Of a stretch of 64,000 nt of DNA, positions 9,271 through 16,853 are shown in pieces. The number at the start of each line of letters is the position of its first letter. The stretch's first letter is position 1. The notes beneath the pieces are model-generated. The model was not told the origin of the DNA. It worked only from the letters and a program-made list of their open reading frames with translations, and did not search any database. This DNA is from a virus: positions 1 to 64,000 of the IMG/VR virus record IMGVR_UViG_3300008262_006132, one strand, 5' to 3'. Made by a program: the position numbers and the translations under genes.

Positions 9271-9276
9271 TATATA
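9271..9276 (+). promoter_or_regulatory. TATATA box, 5 nt before ATG at 9282
   Basis: Directly after a terminator; supports the 9282 start over the earlier in-frame codon at 9243. Confidence 0.5.
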
Positions 9277-9281
9277 GATTT

Positions 9282-9821
9282 ATGGGTAAAATAAAGAAAT
9301 TCTTAGATTATATAACTGGATATACTAGTTATCAAAGTAAACTTAATAGAATGGTAAACAGAACTCGCGAGTACCAAGCTGGTCCTCAAGTAACTGGTAA
9401 TGGTCAAATGACCGCTGATGAGATTTTGGAAACTTTTTCAATGATTAAGGACTATCTTACTCTCCTAAGTGATACAGCTGGTGTTCAAGTAATCTGGCCA
9501 AGATATAAAAAAAATCCGACAGCTCTTTTGCAAGGCTTAGGGTTGTTTCAATTCGAAACCAATTACTTATCACATACAATCACTAGTTTAAACAATTTTA
9601 TCATTCATGCTCAACTCAAAATATCAAAAGATGTTGATATGAAACAATTTCAGTTAGATTTTGAATCTTGTAAATCACAATTAAAGGCTGAGGATTTTAT
9701 TCTCGAATGGCACAAACCAGAAAATCCGTATCACGTTCAGGAATTAATTGTTAGACATATTTCATGTCCAACATTTGATCAACTGTCAAAGACGGCTAAA
9801 TTTACTCGTCGTTTTGCCTAA
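9282..9821 (+). CDS. Unknown protein
   Basis: The ATG at 9282 (MGKIKKFLDYITGY) is preferred because a TATATA box ends 5 nt before it, while the earlier in-frame codon lies within the terminator T-run. The 179-residue product has a basic N terminus that loosely resembles the recurring leader, then a helical region (TADEILETFSMIKDYLTLL) and a C-terminal domain with SCKSQLKAEDFILEWHKPE. No family recognised. Confidence 0.6.
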   Translation: MGKIKKFLDYITGYTSYQSKLNRMVNRTREYQAGPQVTGNGQMTADEILETFSMIKDYLTLLSDTAGVQVIWPRYKKNPTALLQGLGLFQFETNYLSHTITSLNNFIIHAQLKISKDVDMKQFQLDFESCKSQLKAEDFILEWHKPENPYHVQELIVRHISCPTFDQLSKTAKFTRRFA

Positions 9822-9861
9822 TTATTTAACTTAAATCTACGATTATCGATAGTAAATTATT

Positions 9862-10215
9862 TTACTTAATTCTTTTCTTAATCTCAGACTTTATTTCAGA
9901 ACATTTTTCATATTCTTCTAAAGACTCGTATTCTTTAATCATGTCTTTCAACTGATCTGAGTCGCTAAGTTTTAGTCTTAATTTGAATCTTACTTGATTT
10001 AAATCATTTAAGTCATCACAATAAGAATCTATTATTTTTCCTATAACAAACTTATCGAACTTAGACGTTTCTATAAACTCAGTCCAAGTTTCAATCTCAT
10101 TATCTTTTAAAAATGTTACGATTACATTTACGCAATCATCAACTCTATTTTGAGTATTTTCATTTTTTTGAAAGCTAAATAGTTCGTTAAAGTTTGCGAA
10201 TTTTTTTAAAGACAT
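9862..10215 (-). CDS. Helical protein with capsid-targeting-like leader
   Basis: The 117-residue product begins MSLKKFANFNELFSF, a leader of the recurring type. The rest is almost entirely helical and charged (NVIVTFLKDNEIETWTEF, DQLKDMIKEYESLEEYEK). The last 40 residues look like a UVR-type helical hairpin (LEEYEKCSEIKSEIKKR), the motif found in UvrB/ClpC interaction domains; that resemblance is weak. TATATA ends 4 nt before the ATG. Confidence 0.65.
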   Translation of the reverse strand: MSLKKFANFNELFSFQKNENTQNRVDDCVNVIVTFLKDNEIETWTEFIETSKFDKFVIGKIIDSYCDDLNDLNQVRFKLRLKLSDSDQLKDMIKEYESLEEYEKCSEIKSEIKKRIK

Positions 10216-10219
10216 GTAA

Positions 10220-10225
10220 TATATA
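10220..10225 (-). promoter_or_regulatory. TATATA box, 4 nt before ATG at 10215
   Basis: Gap ttac on the coding strand; divergent from the ncRNA promoter element at 10239. Confidence 0.5.
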
Positions 10226-10238
10226 TTAATTTTTTTCC

Positions 10239-10246
10239 TATATTTG
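10239..10246 (+). promoter_or_regulatory. TATATTTG promoter element of ncRNA
   Basis: Matches the Bacteroidetes -7 box TAnnTTTG. No clear TTTG is present at the -33 position, so the promoter may need an activator or be weak. Transcription would start near 10250. Confidence 0.5.
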
Positions 10247-10249
10247 TAG

Positions 10250-10547
10250 TGTCAAATGGGAGCTGCCAAAAGCCGACTAGCCAAATGACCTTGAAATCTT
10301 TTTTAAAATCTCAGATAAAACACTGTCCCTAACAGTCTGATTATAAACTGGGATTACCTTTTAGGGAAGGTTGGGCCAATTCAAAATATCTGTGGCACCG
10401 CAGAAACTACAAAGTGACTGACACATAAACTGGTAGTTATAAACAAAGATGTGTTAAAAAGAGAGGTAAAGTAGTGTGAAACTTTTAATCTCAAAATCCG
10501 ACGAAAGACTTACTCACAATAAGTTTCATCGTCGGATTATTTTTTTC
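10250..10547 (+). ncRNA. Candidate structured non-coding RNA, about 300 nt
   Basis: This 400-nt interval between 10216 and 10620 has no plausible gene but has a -7 promoter box at its left end and a strong terminator at its right end. It is visibly less A/T-biased than other gaps. Local pairings found by eye: ACTGT-CCCTA-ACAGT (10322-10336) whose loop CCCTAA is complementary to TTAGGG at 10371-10376, giving a possible pseudoknot; CTGTG-GCAC-CGCAG (10390-10403); AACTAC (10405-10410) with GTAGTT (10433-10438); and ACACAT with ATGTGT (10421 and 10450 regions). I do not recognise tmRNA, RNase P, 6S, SRP or group I intron signatures. It could be a new phage RNA. Confidence 0.6.
10493..10547 (+). 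terminator. Terminator of ncRNA
   Basis: Long hairpin AATCCGACGA...TCGTCGGATT with inner GACTTA/TAAGTT pairing, followed by seven T residues. Confidence 0.85.
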
Positions 10548-10602
10548 ACTGATGTCAAAAATTATTAAAATTTACCAAAGTCAATAGGAATAAGGTTTTC
10601 CG

Positions 10603-10620
10603 AGTGTTATATATAACACT
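10603..10620. promoter_or_regulatory. Perfect 18-bp palindrome abutting ATG
   Basis: AGTGTTATATATAACACT is perfectly self-complementary and ends at the base before the ATG at 10621. It contains a TATATA box 5 nt from the ATG, so it may be both promoter and operator for a dimeric regulator; in RNA it would fold into a hairpin covering the start region. Confidence 0.6.
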
Positions 10621-11094
10621 ATGAAAAATTTAATCACATCAATCCTAATACTGGTAAGTGTTTTGGGATTTTCTCAAGAGAAATACGATTTATTTCTTGA
10701 TAAAGATAGAGCAGCTACATTTAATCAACCAAATTCATTAGAAAGAGCTTGTCAAATTTATAACTATGAACAAGTTGACTCAGTTTCTTTTTTGATCTAT
10801 AACGATTATTTAAGATTTGAATTCAAAATAGACTCGATCTCACTCACTGAAACTGAAAATATTAAGGGCAATTGTAAGGTCTCATTCTGTGGTTCTGATG
10901 ATGGTACATATAAAACCACACTTAATAAAATGGACCGCTATTGGTATATTATAAAATTTATTCAATCAGAAGAGATTTACCATTACTATTACTTTTATAG
11001 AAGATGGGATTTTTTAGAACCTTATTGGCCTGAGCATGAGAGAGTGATTATTGACGCCTCAGTTGTACCAACCACTGTAAGCGATTCTAACTGA
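10621..11094 (+). CDS. Secreted protein, unknown
   Basis: The 157-residue product has a clear signal peptide (MKNLITSILILVSVLGFSQ) with the SQ cleavage context common in Bacteroidetes. The mature part is about 138 residues, beta-rich, with Cys at several sites (LERACQIYN, GNCKVSFCGSDDG) that may form disulfides in the periplasm or outside. It overlaps the convergent oxygenase gene by 36 nt. Family unknown. Confidence 0.7.
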   Translation: MKNLITSILILVSVLGFSQEKYDLFLDKDRAATFNQPNSLERACQIYNYEQVDSVSFLIYNDYLRFEFKIDSISLTETENIKGNCKVSFCGSDDGTYKTTLNKMDRYWYIIKFIQSEEIYHYYYFYRRWDFLEPYWPEHERVIIDASVVPTTVSDSN

Positions 11095-11772
11095 TGTAAC
11101 TCCTCTATTTACATGTGATACATAGTGGAACTTTCCTTTTCCATCTGGAATGTGGAAAAGAGTAAGTGTGTTAAATGTTGGACTTTCACTATATTCAATT
11201 TCAGTAACTTGATCATTAGTGAAGTGTAAAACACCACCCCAATGAGGCATCCATCTTTTGGTCAATTGTAAAACAAAACCCATCTTACCTAAAGATTCAT
11301 CGTGATGAGGAGATAGAAAACAACCTTCTGAATATTTTGATGCAAAAAGAGTGTTATAATTTGATATCTCCTGTCCTGATACTCTACTTAGAAAGTTTAG
11401 TACTTCCTCAGATCTTAACCAAGTTCTAAAGTCACACTCTTTACACCAACATCCTTGTACGTGGTCTCCTGCTGTTCTATAAAAATGATATGAAAAACCT
11501 CCAGTATTAAAAATACTATCAGAGTGGTTTCTTTCCATTAATATTCTTTCTTGATTTTCTGGAAAATCTCTGATAAAATCTACGGATCCGTTTGTTCCTG
11601 GTGAACTTACCGAGTACCACCAATTTTGTGCCATCTCGTCTGTAAAAAAGCTAGACAACTGATTTGCATAGTCATAATTTAGAAAGTTTCTAATTACAAC
11701 AGATCCTTGATTTACGAATTGATCATGCAATTCTTCAGGGTTTATATCGGGATTGATACTAGGACTAAACAT
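11059..11772 (-). CDS. 2OG-Fe(II) oxygenase, prolyl-hydroxylase-like
   Basis: The 237-residue product carries the double-stranded beta-helix signature of 2-oxoglutarate and Fe(II) oxygenases: H156-x-D158 in SPHHDES, distal H220 in FHYVSHVNRG and R229 for 2OG binding nine residues later, the same spacing as in prolyl-hydroxylase-domain enzymes. GGVLHF lies between. A Cys cluster CWCKEC (108-113) is unusual. Substrate cannot be read from sequence. Known relatives hydroxylate Pro or other residues, and the same genome encodes collagen-like fibres, so a fibre-modifying role is an attractive inference. The gene is not next to the fibre genes. Confidence 0.85.
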   Translation of the reverse strand: MFSPSINPDINPEELHDQFVNQGSVVIRNFLNYDYANQLSSFFTDEMAQNWWYSVSSPGTNGSVDFIRDFPENQERILMERNHSDSIFNTGGFSYHFYRTAGDHVQGCWCKECDFRTWLRSEEVLNFLSRVSGQEISNYNTLFASKYSEGCFLSPHHDESLGKMGFVLQLTKRWMPHWGGVLHFTNDQVTEIEYSESPTFNTLTLFHIPDGKGKFHYVSHVNRGVTSVRIAYSGWYN

Positions 11773-11802
11773 ATAATTTATAGTTTCTTTTTAATTTGAA
11801 GT

Positions 11803-12174
11803 TCAAAATAATATTTGTGGATATTTATCAAGTAATTTATAACCCAATTTTATTTTACTATTTAATAGTGGTGTTGAATACTCTACTATTTCAAATACTA
11901 TTTTAATCTCATCATTTTTACTTATCTCTTTTCTAACAATTTTCATGTGAATTAAATCAACAGACTCAATTTCCTTTTTGAGATTAGTTTCTAAGAATTT
12001 GGTTTTTGTTGTAAATTCTTGAAGTTCTTTAACGAGTTTTTCGGTCCATAGTAAATAAGGACTTAATATATGATTTGAATAACTATCATCTACTGATTTT
12101 AAATATTGAAGAAGTAGATAATTCTTGTGTTCGAAATCTAACGGTGTTTGACAGTACCAATCTAAATTCAACAT
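11803..12174 (-). CDS. Unknown protein
   Basis: A 123-residue protein beginning MLNLDWYCQTPLDFEHKNY. It has a helical N-terminal half (LQYLKSVDDSYSNHI, LVKELQEFTTKTKFLE) and a beta C-terminal half (EIKIVFEIVEYS, KIKLGYKLLDKYP). This plan occurs in small phage proteins that precede structural genes, but I cannot name a family. It is the third gene of the minus-strand run starting near 13108. Confidence 0.6.
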   Translation of the reverse strand: MLNLDWYCQTPLDFEHKNYLLLQYLKSVDDSYSNHILSPYLLWTEKLVKELQEFTTKTKFLETNLKKEIESVDLIHMKIVRKEISKNDEIKIVFEIVEYSTPLLNSKIKLGYKLLDKYPQILF

Positions 12175-12193
12175 ACTGTGAAAATAATTTTTA

Positions 12194-12859
12194 TTACCAC
12201 AAATTCATCTTTTGATATACATCTTTCCACTCATTCTCAATCTGTGGTCTATCTTGTTCATTTTGTAGATGATTGATTGATCCAACAAGATTACTGTTAA
12301 AATCAAAAAACTTAATATTATCACCCATATCATCAACTTTGTAAATCTCACAATTAAGGCGATTTGACATATTCATCAAAAGTCCATCTATATTGATTTT
12401 ATCCTCTACTCTTTTCATAATTGCCTTTGGTTCCATTTTTCTGAACTCAATAAATACACTATCATCTGAGTCGTAGTAAAAATATTTTTGAATTGCCTTT
12501 TCAACTAATTCACTAGACCACTCTTTGTGAGTAGTATTATTTACTATCTCATAGTATTTATTCTCTGATGTTATGTTAACAAAAAGTTTTGCTCCTAACT
12601 TATTACAGAAATTCAAGAGCATATTTTTCTGAAAGTGATCTCTATCGGTTAAGATGTTACCCATTTTCGACTCGGGCTTGAATTTCTTTTCAATAATTAC
12701 TTTAACGGAATCATTATCATATATTATGACATCTAAATCTACTAAGTAGTGCCAATTTTCTAAAAAACCACCAACTTTTTTACTTCTGTGACCATTTGAG
12801 AAAGGTGTCCCACCACCATATAGTCTCGACTGTGCTTCTAGAATTGAAAATCTCTTCAT
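12194..12859 (-). CDS. Possible PD-(D/E)XK nuclease-fold protein with leader
   Basis: The 221-residue product begins MKRFSILEAQSRL, a leader whose ILE|A matches the I/L-x-E cleavage pattern of the T4 prohead protease. Residues 38-60 (YLVDLDVIIYDNDSVKVII then EKK) fit the Asp...Glu-x-Lys core of the PD-(D/E)XK nuclease fold (D41 or D43, E57, K59), followed by HFQKNMLLNFCNKLGAKLF. The fold assignment is weak without a profile search. If packaged and injected, a nuclease would make sense as an early weapon, which is inference. TATATA ends 4 nt before the ATG. Confidence 0.6.
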   Translation of the reverse strand: MKRFSILEAQSRLYGGGTPFSNGHRSKKVGGFLENWHYLVDLDVIIYDNDSVKVIIEKKFKPESKMGNILTDRDHFQKNMLLNFCNKLGAKLFVNITSENKYYEIVNNTTHKEWSSELVEKAIQKYFYYDSDDSVFIEFRKMEPKAIMKRVEDKINIDGLLMNMSNRLNCEIYKVDDMGDNIKFFDFNSNLVGSINHLQNEQDRPQIENEWKDVYQKMNLW

Positions 12860-12862
12860 ATC

Positions 12863-13108
12863 CTATATATTATTTAAATTTTGTGGTGGTTCATTACCAT
12901 ATTCTTTAATTCCTTCAATTAGTTCCGAATTTTTACAAGTTATCCGTTCTTCAACGCACTTACCATCTGCGAATTTGAACCCATCGATGAAAGATGTTAT
13001 CGAAATTGATTTATTATAATCTTTAAATCTAAAGAGATTACCATCTATGTAAAGTGCCTCACATTCATCACCACCGTCTGAGAAATCAACAATAGTAAAT
13101 CTTTTCAT
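12863..13108 (-). CDS. Small unknown protein
   Basis: An 81-residue protein starting MKRFTIVDFSDGGDE, a partial match to the leader type. The rest is beta-rich (ALYIDGNLFRFKDYNKSI) with two Cys around GKCVEERITCKNSE. It is 4 nt from the 12194-12859 gene and has a TATATATA box 4 nt before its own ATG. Function unknown. Confidence 0.55.
   Translation of the reverse strand: MKRFTIVDFSDGGDECEALYIDGNLFRFKDYNKSISITSFIDGFKFADGKCVEERITCKNSELIEGIKEYGNEPPQNLNNI
12864..12869 (-). promoter_or_regulatory. TATATA box, 4 nt before ATG at 12859
   Basis: It overlaps the stop codon of the upstream 12863-13108 gene, so the 12859 gene has its own signal. Confidence 0.5.
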
Positions 13109-13112
13109 AGAT

Positions 13113-13120
13113 TATATATA
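13113..13120 (-). promoter_or_regulatory. TATATATA box, 4 nt before ATG at 13108
   Basis: Gap atct on the coding strand. Confidence 0.5.
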
Positions 13121-13125
13121 AAACA

Positions 13126-13155
13126 AAAAGAAGTCTTTTAAGACTTCTTTTAAAT
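13126..13155 (-). terminator. Terminator after 13177 lipoprotein gene
   Basis: AAAAGAAGTCTTTTAAGACTTCTTTT is a near-perfect palindrome with terminal T-run on the minus strand; it separates the 13506-13177 unit from the next minus-strand unit. Confidence 0.75.
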
Positions 13156-13176
13156 GGTTGATGATTCACCTAAAAA

Positions 13177-13506
13177 TTATTTACCGTAAGCAAATTTTTG
13201 TTTTTTTCTAAAAACTCTAACTTTTCCACCAGAACCTCTTTCACTTCTTGTTCTAGTATATCTGATGAATTCGTGCTCTCTTCTAGGAATAAACACCCAT
13301 CCATTTTTTCCTTTGAAAAAGTAGGTGTGTCTTGTTCTCATTTTTCGGTTCTTAGAAAAAAGACCATCAGATACGGTTAGATTTCTGTGCTCAAAACTTT
13401 CTTTTTTAGTTTTTTTAGGTTTGTAAATTTCAACTTCTTTTTGAATTGAACATGATTCAAAAAACATGGGCATTGCCAAAAGTAATATGTAAATAAATTT
13501 TCTCAT
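13177..13506 (-). CDS. Small basic lipoprotein
   Basis: The 109-residue product has a lipoprotein signal (MRKFIYILLLAMPMFFESC, lipobox FESC). The mature part is very basic (KPKKTKKESFEHRN, RKMRTRHTYFFKGKNG, RVFRKKQKFAYGK), unlike other exported proteins here. It should sit in the host envelope, where the positive charge could bind lipopolysaccharide or nucleic acid; that is speculation. A TATATATA box ends 4 nt before the ATG. Confidence 0.7.
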   Translation of the reverse strand: MRKFIYILLLAMPMFFESCSIQKEVEIYKPKKTKKESFEHRNLTVSDGLFSKNRKMRTRHTYFFKGKNGWVFIPRREHEFIRYTRTRSERGSGGKVRVFRKKQKFAYGK

Positions 13507-13510
13507 AGAT

Positions 13511-13518
13511 TATATATA
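13511..13518 (-). promoter_or_regulatory. TATATATA box, 4 nt before ATG at 13506
   Basis: Same gap atct as at the 13108 gene. Between it and 13591 lie two hairpins, AATCCTTATTGGATAAGGATT and GGGAAATTCAATAATTTCCC, that could end the upstream minus-strand transcript. Confidence 0.5.
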
Positions 13519-13590
13519 ATCGTCTGAAATCCTTATTGGATAAGGATTTGGGGAAATTCAATAATTTCCCTGCTATGAAGAAAATAATTT

Positions 13591-14379
13591 TTAAATTTTT
13601 TTTATGAGACCTTTAGACTCGGCTTCTAGAAATTTGAGAACGTAGTTTTTATCGTAAAAATTGATAATTTTAGACCAATTGTCAGTTGCAAATTCTCTGA
13701 ACCAACCAGAACAAAGTGTGGTACAAATTCTCATAAGAGACCAATTAAATGCATCTTTTGATGATATTGGCTCAGAGATCCCATTAAGCATTGGTATTAT
13801 CTTTCTTTCAAGAGCAATGACATATGATTCTTCTAAAACACATTTCACTTTCTTTTCAAATGAAAAATTATCCCATAGTGATTTCTCACACCAAGCATTT
13901 GATTCATTATTTTGCATATCCTCATAAATTGGTTCAGTTTCAATAAAATTTGATTTTGTAATTTCTTTTAATTTATCTTCTTTGAGTAAATCTAAAAGTA
14001 GATTGTAGTCTTTGATATGTTTTTCAAACTTTATGGGAAAATTAATGTGACTCTTCTTTAAAGAAAGTAAAACTTCTAAAGATGCAAATCTAAGACCATG
14101 TTCAATCTCTGAATTTTGGGAATCATATTCTAGGTATTTTTTTAAAGAATTAGATTCACTGGAATTTAAAATTTCAACATTATTCGTTGTGAAGAATTTA
14201 TCTCTATTTTGAATATCAATTAAGGTAGTAATATTTTTCTGTGATTTTACTTTAGTCGGATTTAGAAAAGTAATAAGTCTTTCGATATCAGTATTTTCAG
14301 CAATGATATCGATATCTTTAACTTTCCTTTCTAGTTTAGGAAAGTGATATGTTAAAGCTTTTGAACCTACAACTAACAT
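13591..14379 (-). CDS. Nucleotidyltransferase-fold protein
   Basis: The 262-residue product opens with the Pol-beta nucleotidyltransferase signature: MLVVGSKALTYHF (GS at 5-6) followed by KVKDIDIIAEN with the metal-binding D22-x-D24. A third acidic residue would lie near EILNSSESNS. The middle has FASLEVLLSLKKSHI and KHIKDYNLLLDLLK, typical of the helical part of phage and toxin-type NTases. It may transfer a nucleotide to RNA, protein or a drug; the substrate is unknown. It lies 1 nt after the 14381-14617 gene. Confidence 0.75.
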   Translation of the reverse strand: MLVVGSKALTYHFPKLERKVKDIDIIAENTDIERLITFLNPTKVKSQKNITTLIDIQNRDKFFTTNNVEILNSSESNSLKKYLEYDSQNSEIEHGLRFASLEVLLSLKKSHINFPIKFEKHIKDYNLLLDLLKEDKLKEITKSNFIETEPIYEDMQNNESNAWCEKSLWDNFSFEKKVKCVLEESYVIALERKIIPMLNGISEPISSKDAFNWSLMRICTTLCSGWFREFATDNWSKIINFYDKNYVLKFLEAESKGLIKKI

Positions 14380-14380
14380 T

Positions 14381-14617
14381 TTAGTAACTTGAGTCTAAAT
14401 ATGAACTATCATCGGTGTCGGTGTATGAGACTGCACCATCTTCGTTAAAATCTACTCGGTTATCTTTGATTAAATTTTTATCAATCTTTACTCCGAATTC
14501 ATTTTTATTTAGTTCATCAATGATTTCTTCAAACTGCTCACGACCTATCTCTTCATTTGTGAATCTACTTATTGCATCATCTAAAGATTGATAAAATTCA
14601 AGTAGTTTTTTATTCAT
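14381..14617 (-). CDS. Small protein with EF-hand-like calcium loop
   Basis: A 78-residue acidic protein. Residues 56-67, DFNEDGAVSYTD, fit a canonical 12-residue EF-hand or dockerin calcium loop (D1, N3, D5, G6, V8, D12). The region before is helical (EFYQSLDDAISRF, EQFEEIIDELNK) and the tail is Asp/Ser/Tyr-rich. One loop alone may be structural. It overlaps the 14610 gene by 8 nt and lies 1 nt before the NTase gene, so the three are one operon. Confidence 0.6.
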   Translation of the reverse strand: MNKKLLEFYQSLDDAISRFTNEEIGREQFEEIIDELNKNEFGVKIDKNLIKDNRVDFNEDGAVSYTDTDDSSYLDSSY

Positions 14618-14855
14618 TGTCTATAATTTTATTAATTTGAAAATCTCTAACTTCAGAAACTGATACAAACCTACCTACATTATAAACGCGGAAAGACCAC
14701 TCTTCAAGAATGACTGATGCGAAGTTATTAGTTTCAACTTTTCCTTGAAATTTTTTAACTGTATATGTTTTACCGAATTCCAATTCAGAGTTACTTGGTA
14801 GTATACAAATAACTTTATCACCAGTTTCAAATATTTTATCAGTTGTGATTTTCAC
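14610..14855 (-). CDS. Small SH3-like unknown protein
   Basis: An 81-residue protein with a GTG start at 14855 (reads MKITTDKIFETGDKVICIL). The beta pattern DKVICILPSNSELEFGKTYTVKKF and SVILEEWSFRVYNVGRFVSV suggests a small SH3-like barrel similar to many phage accessory proteins. Function unknown. Confidence 0.55.
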   Translation of the reverse strand: MKITTDKIFETGDKVICILPSNSELEFGKTYTVKKFQGKVETNNFASVILEEWSFRVYNVGRFVSVSEVRDFQINKIIDNE

Positions 14856-14873
14856 TTTTCAAATATAAATAAA

Positions 14874-15080
14874 TTATTCTAAAATAGAATTTATTTTATT
14901 ATCTAATTTTAAAATTTCGTAAATTTTATCAGAAATGGAAAACACGAAATCATTGGAATTGTCTTTACAAGTTATAAAATAAGTATCACCTATTTTATCT
15001 TCTTTTATTATCTCGAGACTACACATGAATCGATCATCAACTTGATAGTCAATACCTGCGATACAAATTGGATATTCCAT
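14874..15080 (-). CDS. Small SH3-like unknown protein
   Basis: A 68-residue protein, MEYPICIAGIDYQVDDRF, with alternating hydrophobic strands and a C-terminal helix (DKIYEILKLDNKINSI). It resembles the neighbour at 14610 in size and strand pattern and heads this minus-strand group. Function unknown. Confidence 0.55.
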   Translation of the reverse strand: MEYPICIAGIDYQVDDRFMCSLEIIKEDKIGDTYFITCKDNSNDFVFSISDKIYEILKLDNKINSILE

Positions 15081-15141
15081 ACATTTTTTACCAATTTTTA
15101 CAAAAAAGTTTCAAGGCTTGAAAATGGTCTGTATAAAATAA

Positions 15142-15147
15142 TATATA
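15142..15147 (+). promoter_or_regulatory. TATATA box, 23 nt before ATG at 15171
   Basis: Member of the longer-spaced class; would leave a short leader of about 16 nt. Confidence 0.45.
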
Positions 15148-15170
15148 ACGTTATAAATATTTTTTAAAGT

Positions 15171-16853
15171 ATGAAATGGATTAAACCTAGAAATAGATTT
15201 GTAAATGAAGAGGCAAAACTTAGAGATGTAATTCTCCCAAAACAAGCTGAAGTAGTTGGTAAAACTTGGGGAGAGTCTTTTCTTGATTTAGAAGAAATCG
15301 AAGCAACTGAAAACATTAAACAAGGTAAATGGAAACTATCTGAAGAAGATAAAATCGAAGTTTTAGGTAAATTCTTTCAGGTAGATTTAAAATCTATTTA
15401 TAATTCATTTGAATCACTTCCTGATAAATTTGCTGAAGTTTTTAATGAGTCAATAGACACTTCTTTAATAAAAGAAGATAAAGATAAATTCGAGAAAATA
15501 TTAGATAACTTTAATATTAAAAAGCCATCAATTAATCAAATCGGTGTTTTGACAGATCCAGTATTTAGAAAGATATCAGTTAGTGAAACACTTGCTTCTG
15601 AAATAATTGTAAGAGATGAAACTGGAAGACCTATAATGGGTGAAGATGGAAGACCACAAAAAGTTGGTAAAGAACCTGGTGAAATCGTTTATTCAAAAAA
15701 CTTAGTCAATATCAACGGGTTTGTAGAAGATTTTAATAGATGTTTTTCAGAATTTAAAATTGACAGCTCACTTTTTTCAAGAGGTGAAATTCAACGATTA
15801 ATCAGTAGTTCAAAAGAAGATTTTGGAGGTGATAGATATGCAGTTGAAGTAGACCTTTACTCGAGAGATATGTTTTTGTCTATTCAACACAAAGCAAAAG
15901 ATATATTGAATATCTCAATATCAAGATTTTATTCTTCTTGTCAACATTTGTATGGTGGTGGCTATAGAAGTCAATTATTAGGAAATGTATTTGATCCAAA
16001 CACAGTTCCAGCTTTTATAATTTTTGATACTCCTATTCATAATAACAGTGGCGTTTTGATTTCTGAACAATTGCCTCTTTGTAGAATGATGGTCAGAAAC
16101 ATCGAAAGATTTGATGATTCTAAATCTAAGAGTCCTAAAATATTTTTTGACAGAGCTTATCCAGATAGAATGGAAGAAATAATGGGTAAAATTATAGAAA
16201 AATATAGTGAGAATAAAGAAAATTTTGATTCTGGTGATGGTAACTACCTATTCACTCCTGATCTACCAACAGATCTAAAATTAAGAGAGCCTTATATGGA
16301 TAGACTCGGTGTTCAAAGAGGCTACTATATTGGAGTAAATGCTAAGACGTTAAATTTCGGTGGCGATATTGATTGGTCTCAAACTAAAATTTCACCAAAA
16401 GCAAATATTGAAGAAGTAGTAATTGAGACTACTAATTTACCAGATAATTTCTTTAAAATACCACTTAAACCAAATTGGATTAAATTCAAGTTTATAAAAA
16501 TTAATAGTCTTGAACCGTTCAAAAAGATAGTCTCTGATTCTTTTGCGTTTGAGAAATGCTTGATCAGTGAAAAGTCTATTAAAGATTTACAGAAAATAAA
16601 TAAGAATATAAAGAAACTACAATTTACCGCTTGTGAACTTCACAAAGTTGAACTAAAGAAGTTTGCGAATCTAGAGGAATTACAGCTTATTTATTCTATT
16701 GATCCAGAAGAATTAGAGAAGTTTATTGAAGGTGTTAATTTCAATAAGCTGATTATATCTGGTGATTTAGTTTCAGATTCTAAGAACAAGGAACTAATTC
16801 AAAATCTAAAAAAACAAAATAAAATCGTAGAGGTAAGAGGACCAGTTATATGA
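15171..16853 (+). CDS. Large unknown protein with leader and SC...DRxY module
   Basis: A 560-residue protein beginning MKWIKPRNRFVNEEAKLRD, a leader of the recurring type. The central part contains SISRFYSSCQHLYGGGY, then CRMMVRNIERF and IFFDRAYPDRMEEIM. The same order (SC, R-x-x-V, FxDRxY) occurs in the 25264-27009 protein, so the two probably share a domain. The last 100 residues show leucine-rich-repeat-like periodicity (IKKLQFTACELHKVELKKFANLEEL in pieces). It is coupled by ATGA to the next gene. It may be an internal head protein or an injected effector; function is unknown. Confidence 0.7.
   Translation: MKWIKPRNRFVNEEAKLRDVILPKQAEVVGKTWGESFLDLEEIEATENIKQGKWKLSEEDKIEVLGKFFQVDLKSIYNSFESLPDKFAEVFNESIDTSLIKEDKDKFEKILDNFNIKKPSINQIGVLTDPVFRKISVSETLASEIIVRDETGRPIMGEDGRPQKVGKEPGEIVYSKNLVNINGFVEDFNRCFSEFKIDSSLFSRGEIQRLISSSKEDFGGDRYAVEVDLYSRDMFLSIQHKAKDILNISISRFYSSCQHLYGGGYRSQLLGNVFDPNTVPAFIIFDTPIHNNSGVLISEQLPLCRMMVRNIERFDDSKSKSPKIFFDRAYPDRMEEIMGKIIEKYSENKENFDSGDGNYLFTPDLPTDLKLREPYMDRLGVQRGYYIGVNAKTLNFGGDIDWSQTKISPKANIEEVVIETTNLPDNFFKIPLKPNWIKFKFIKINSLEPFKKIVSDSFAFEKCLISEKSIKDLQKINKNIKKLQFTACELHKVELKKFANLEELQLIYSIDPEELEKFIEGVNFNKLIISGDLVSDSKNKELIQNLKKQNKIVEVRGPVI

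Noticed and set aside
10250-10547. Known RNA classes (tmRNA, RNase P RNA, group I intron)
   Set aside because: I found no tRNA-like ends or tag frame, no GAGGAAAGTCC-type core, and no interrupted gene flanking it.
14381-14617. Dockerin or calmodulin-like protein
   Set aside because: Only one calcium loop is visible; a full domain of either family needs two, so only an EF-hand-like loop is reported.
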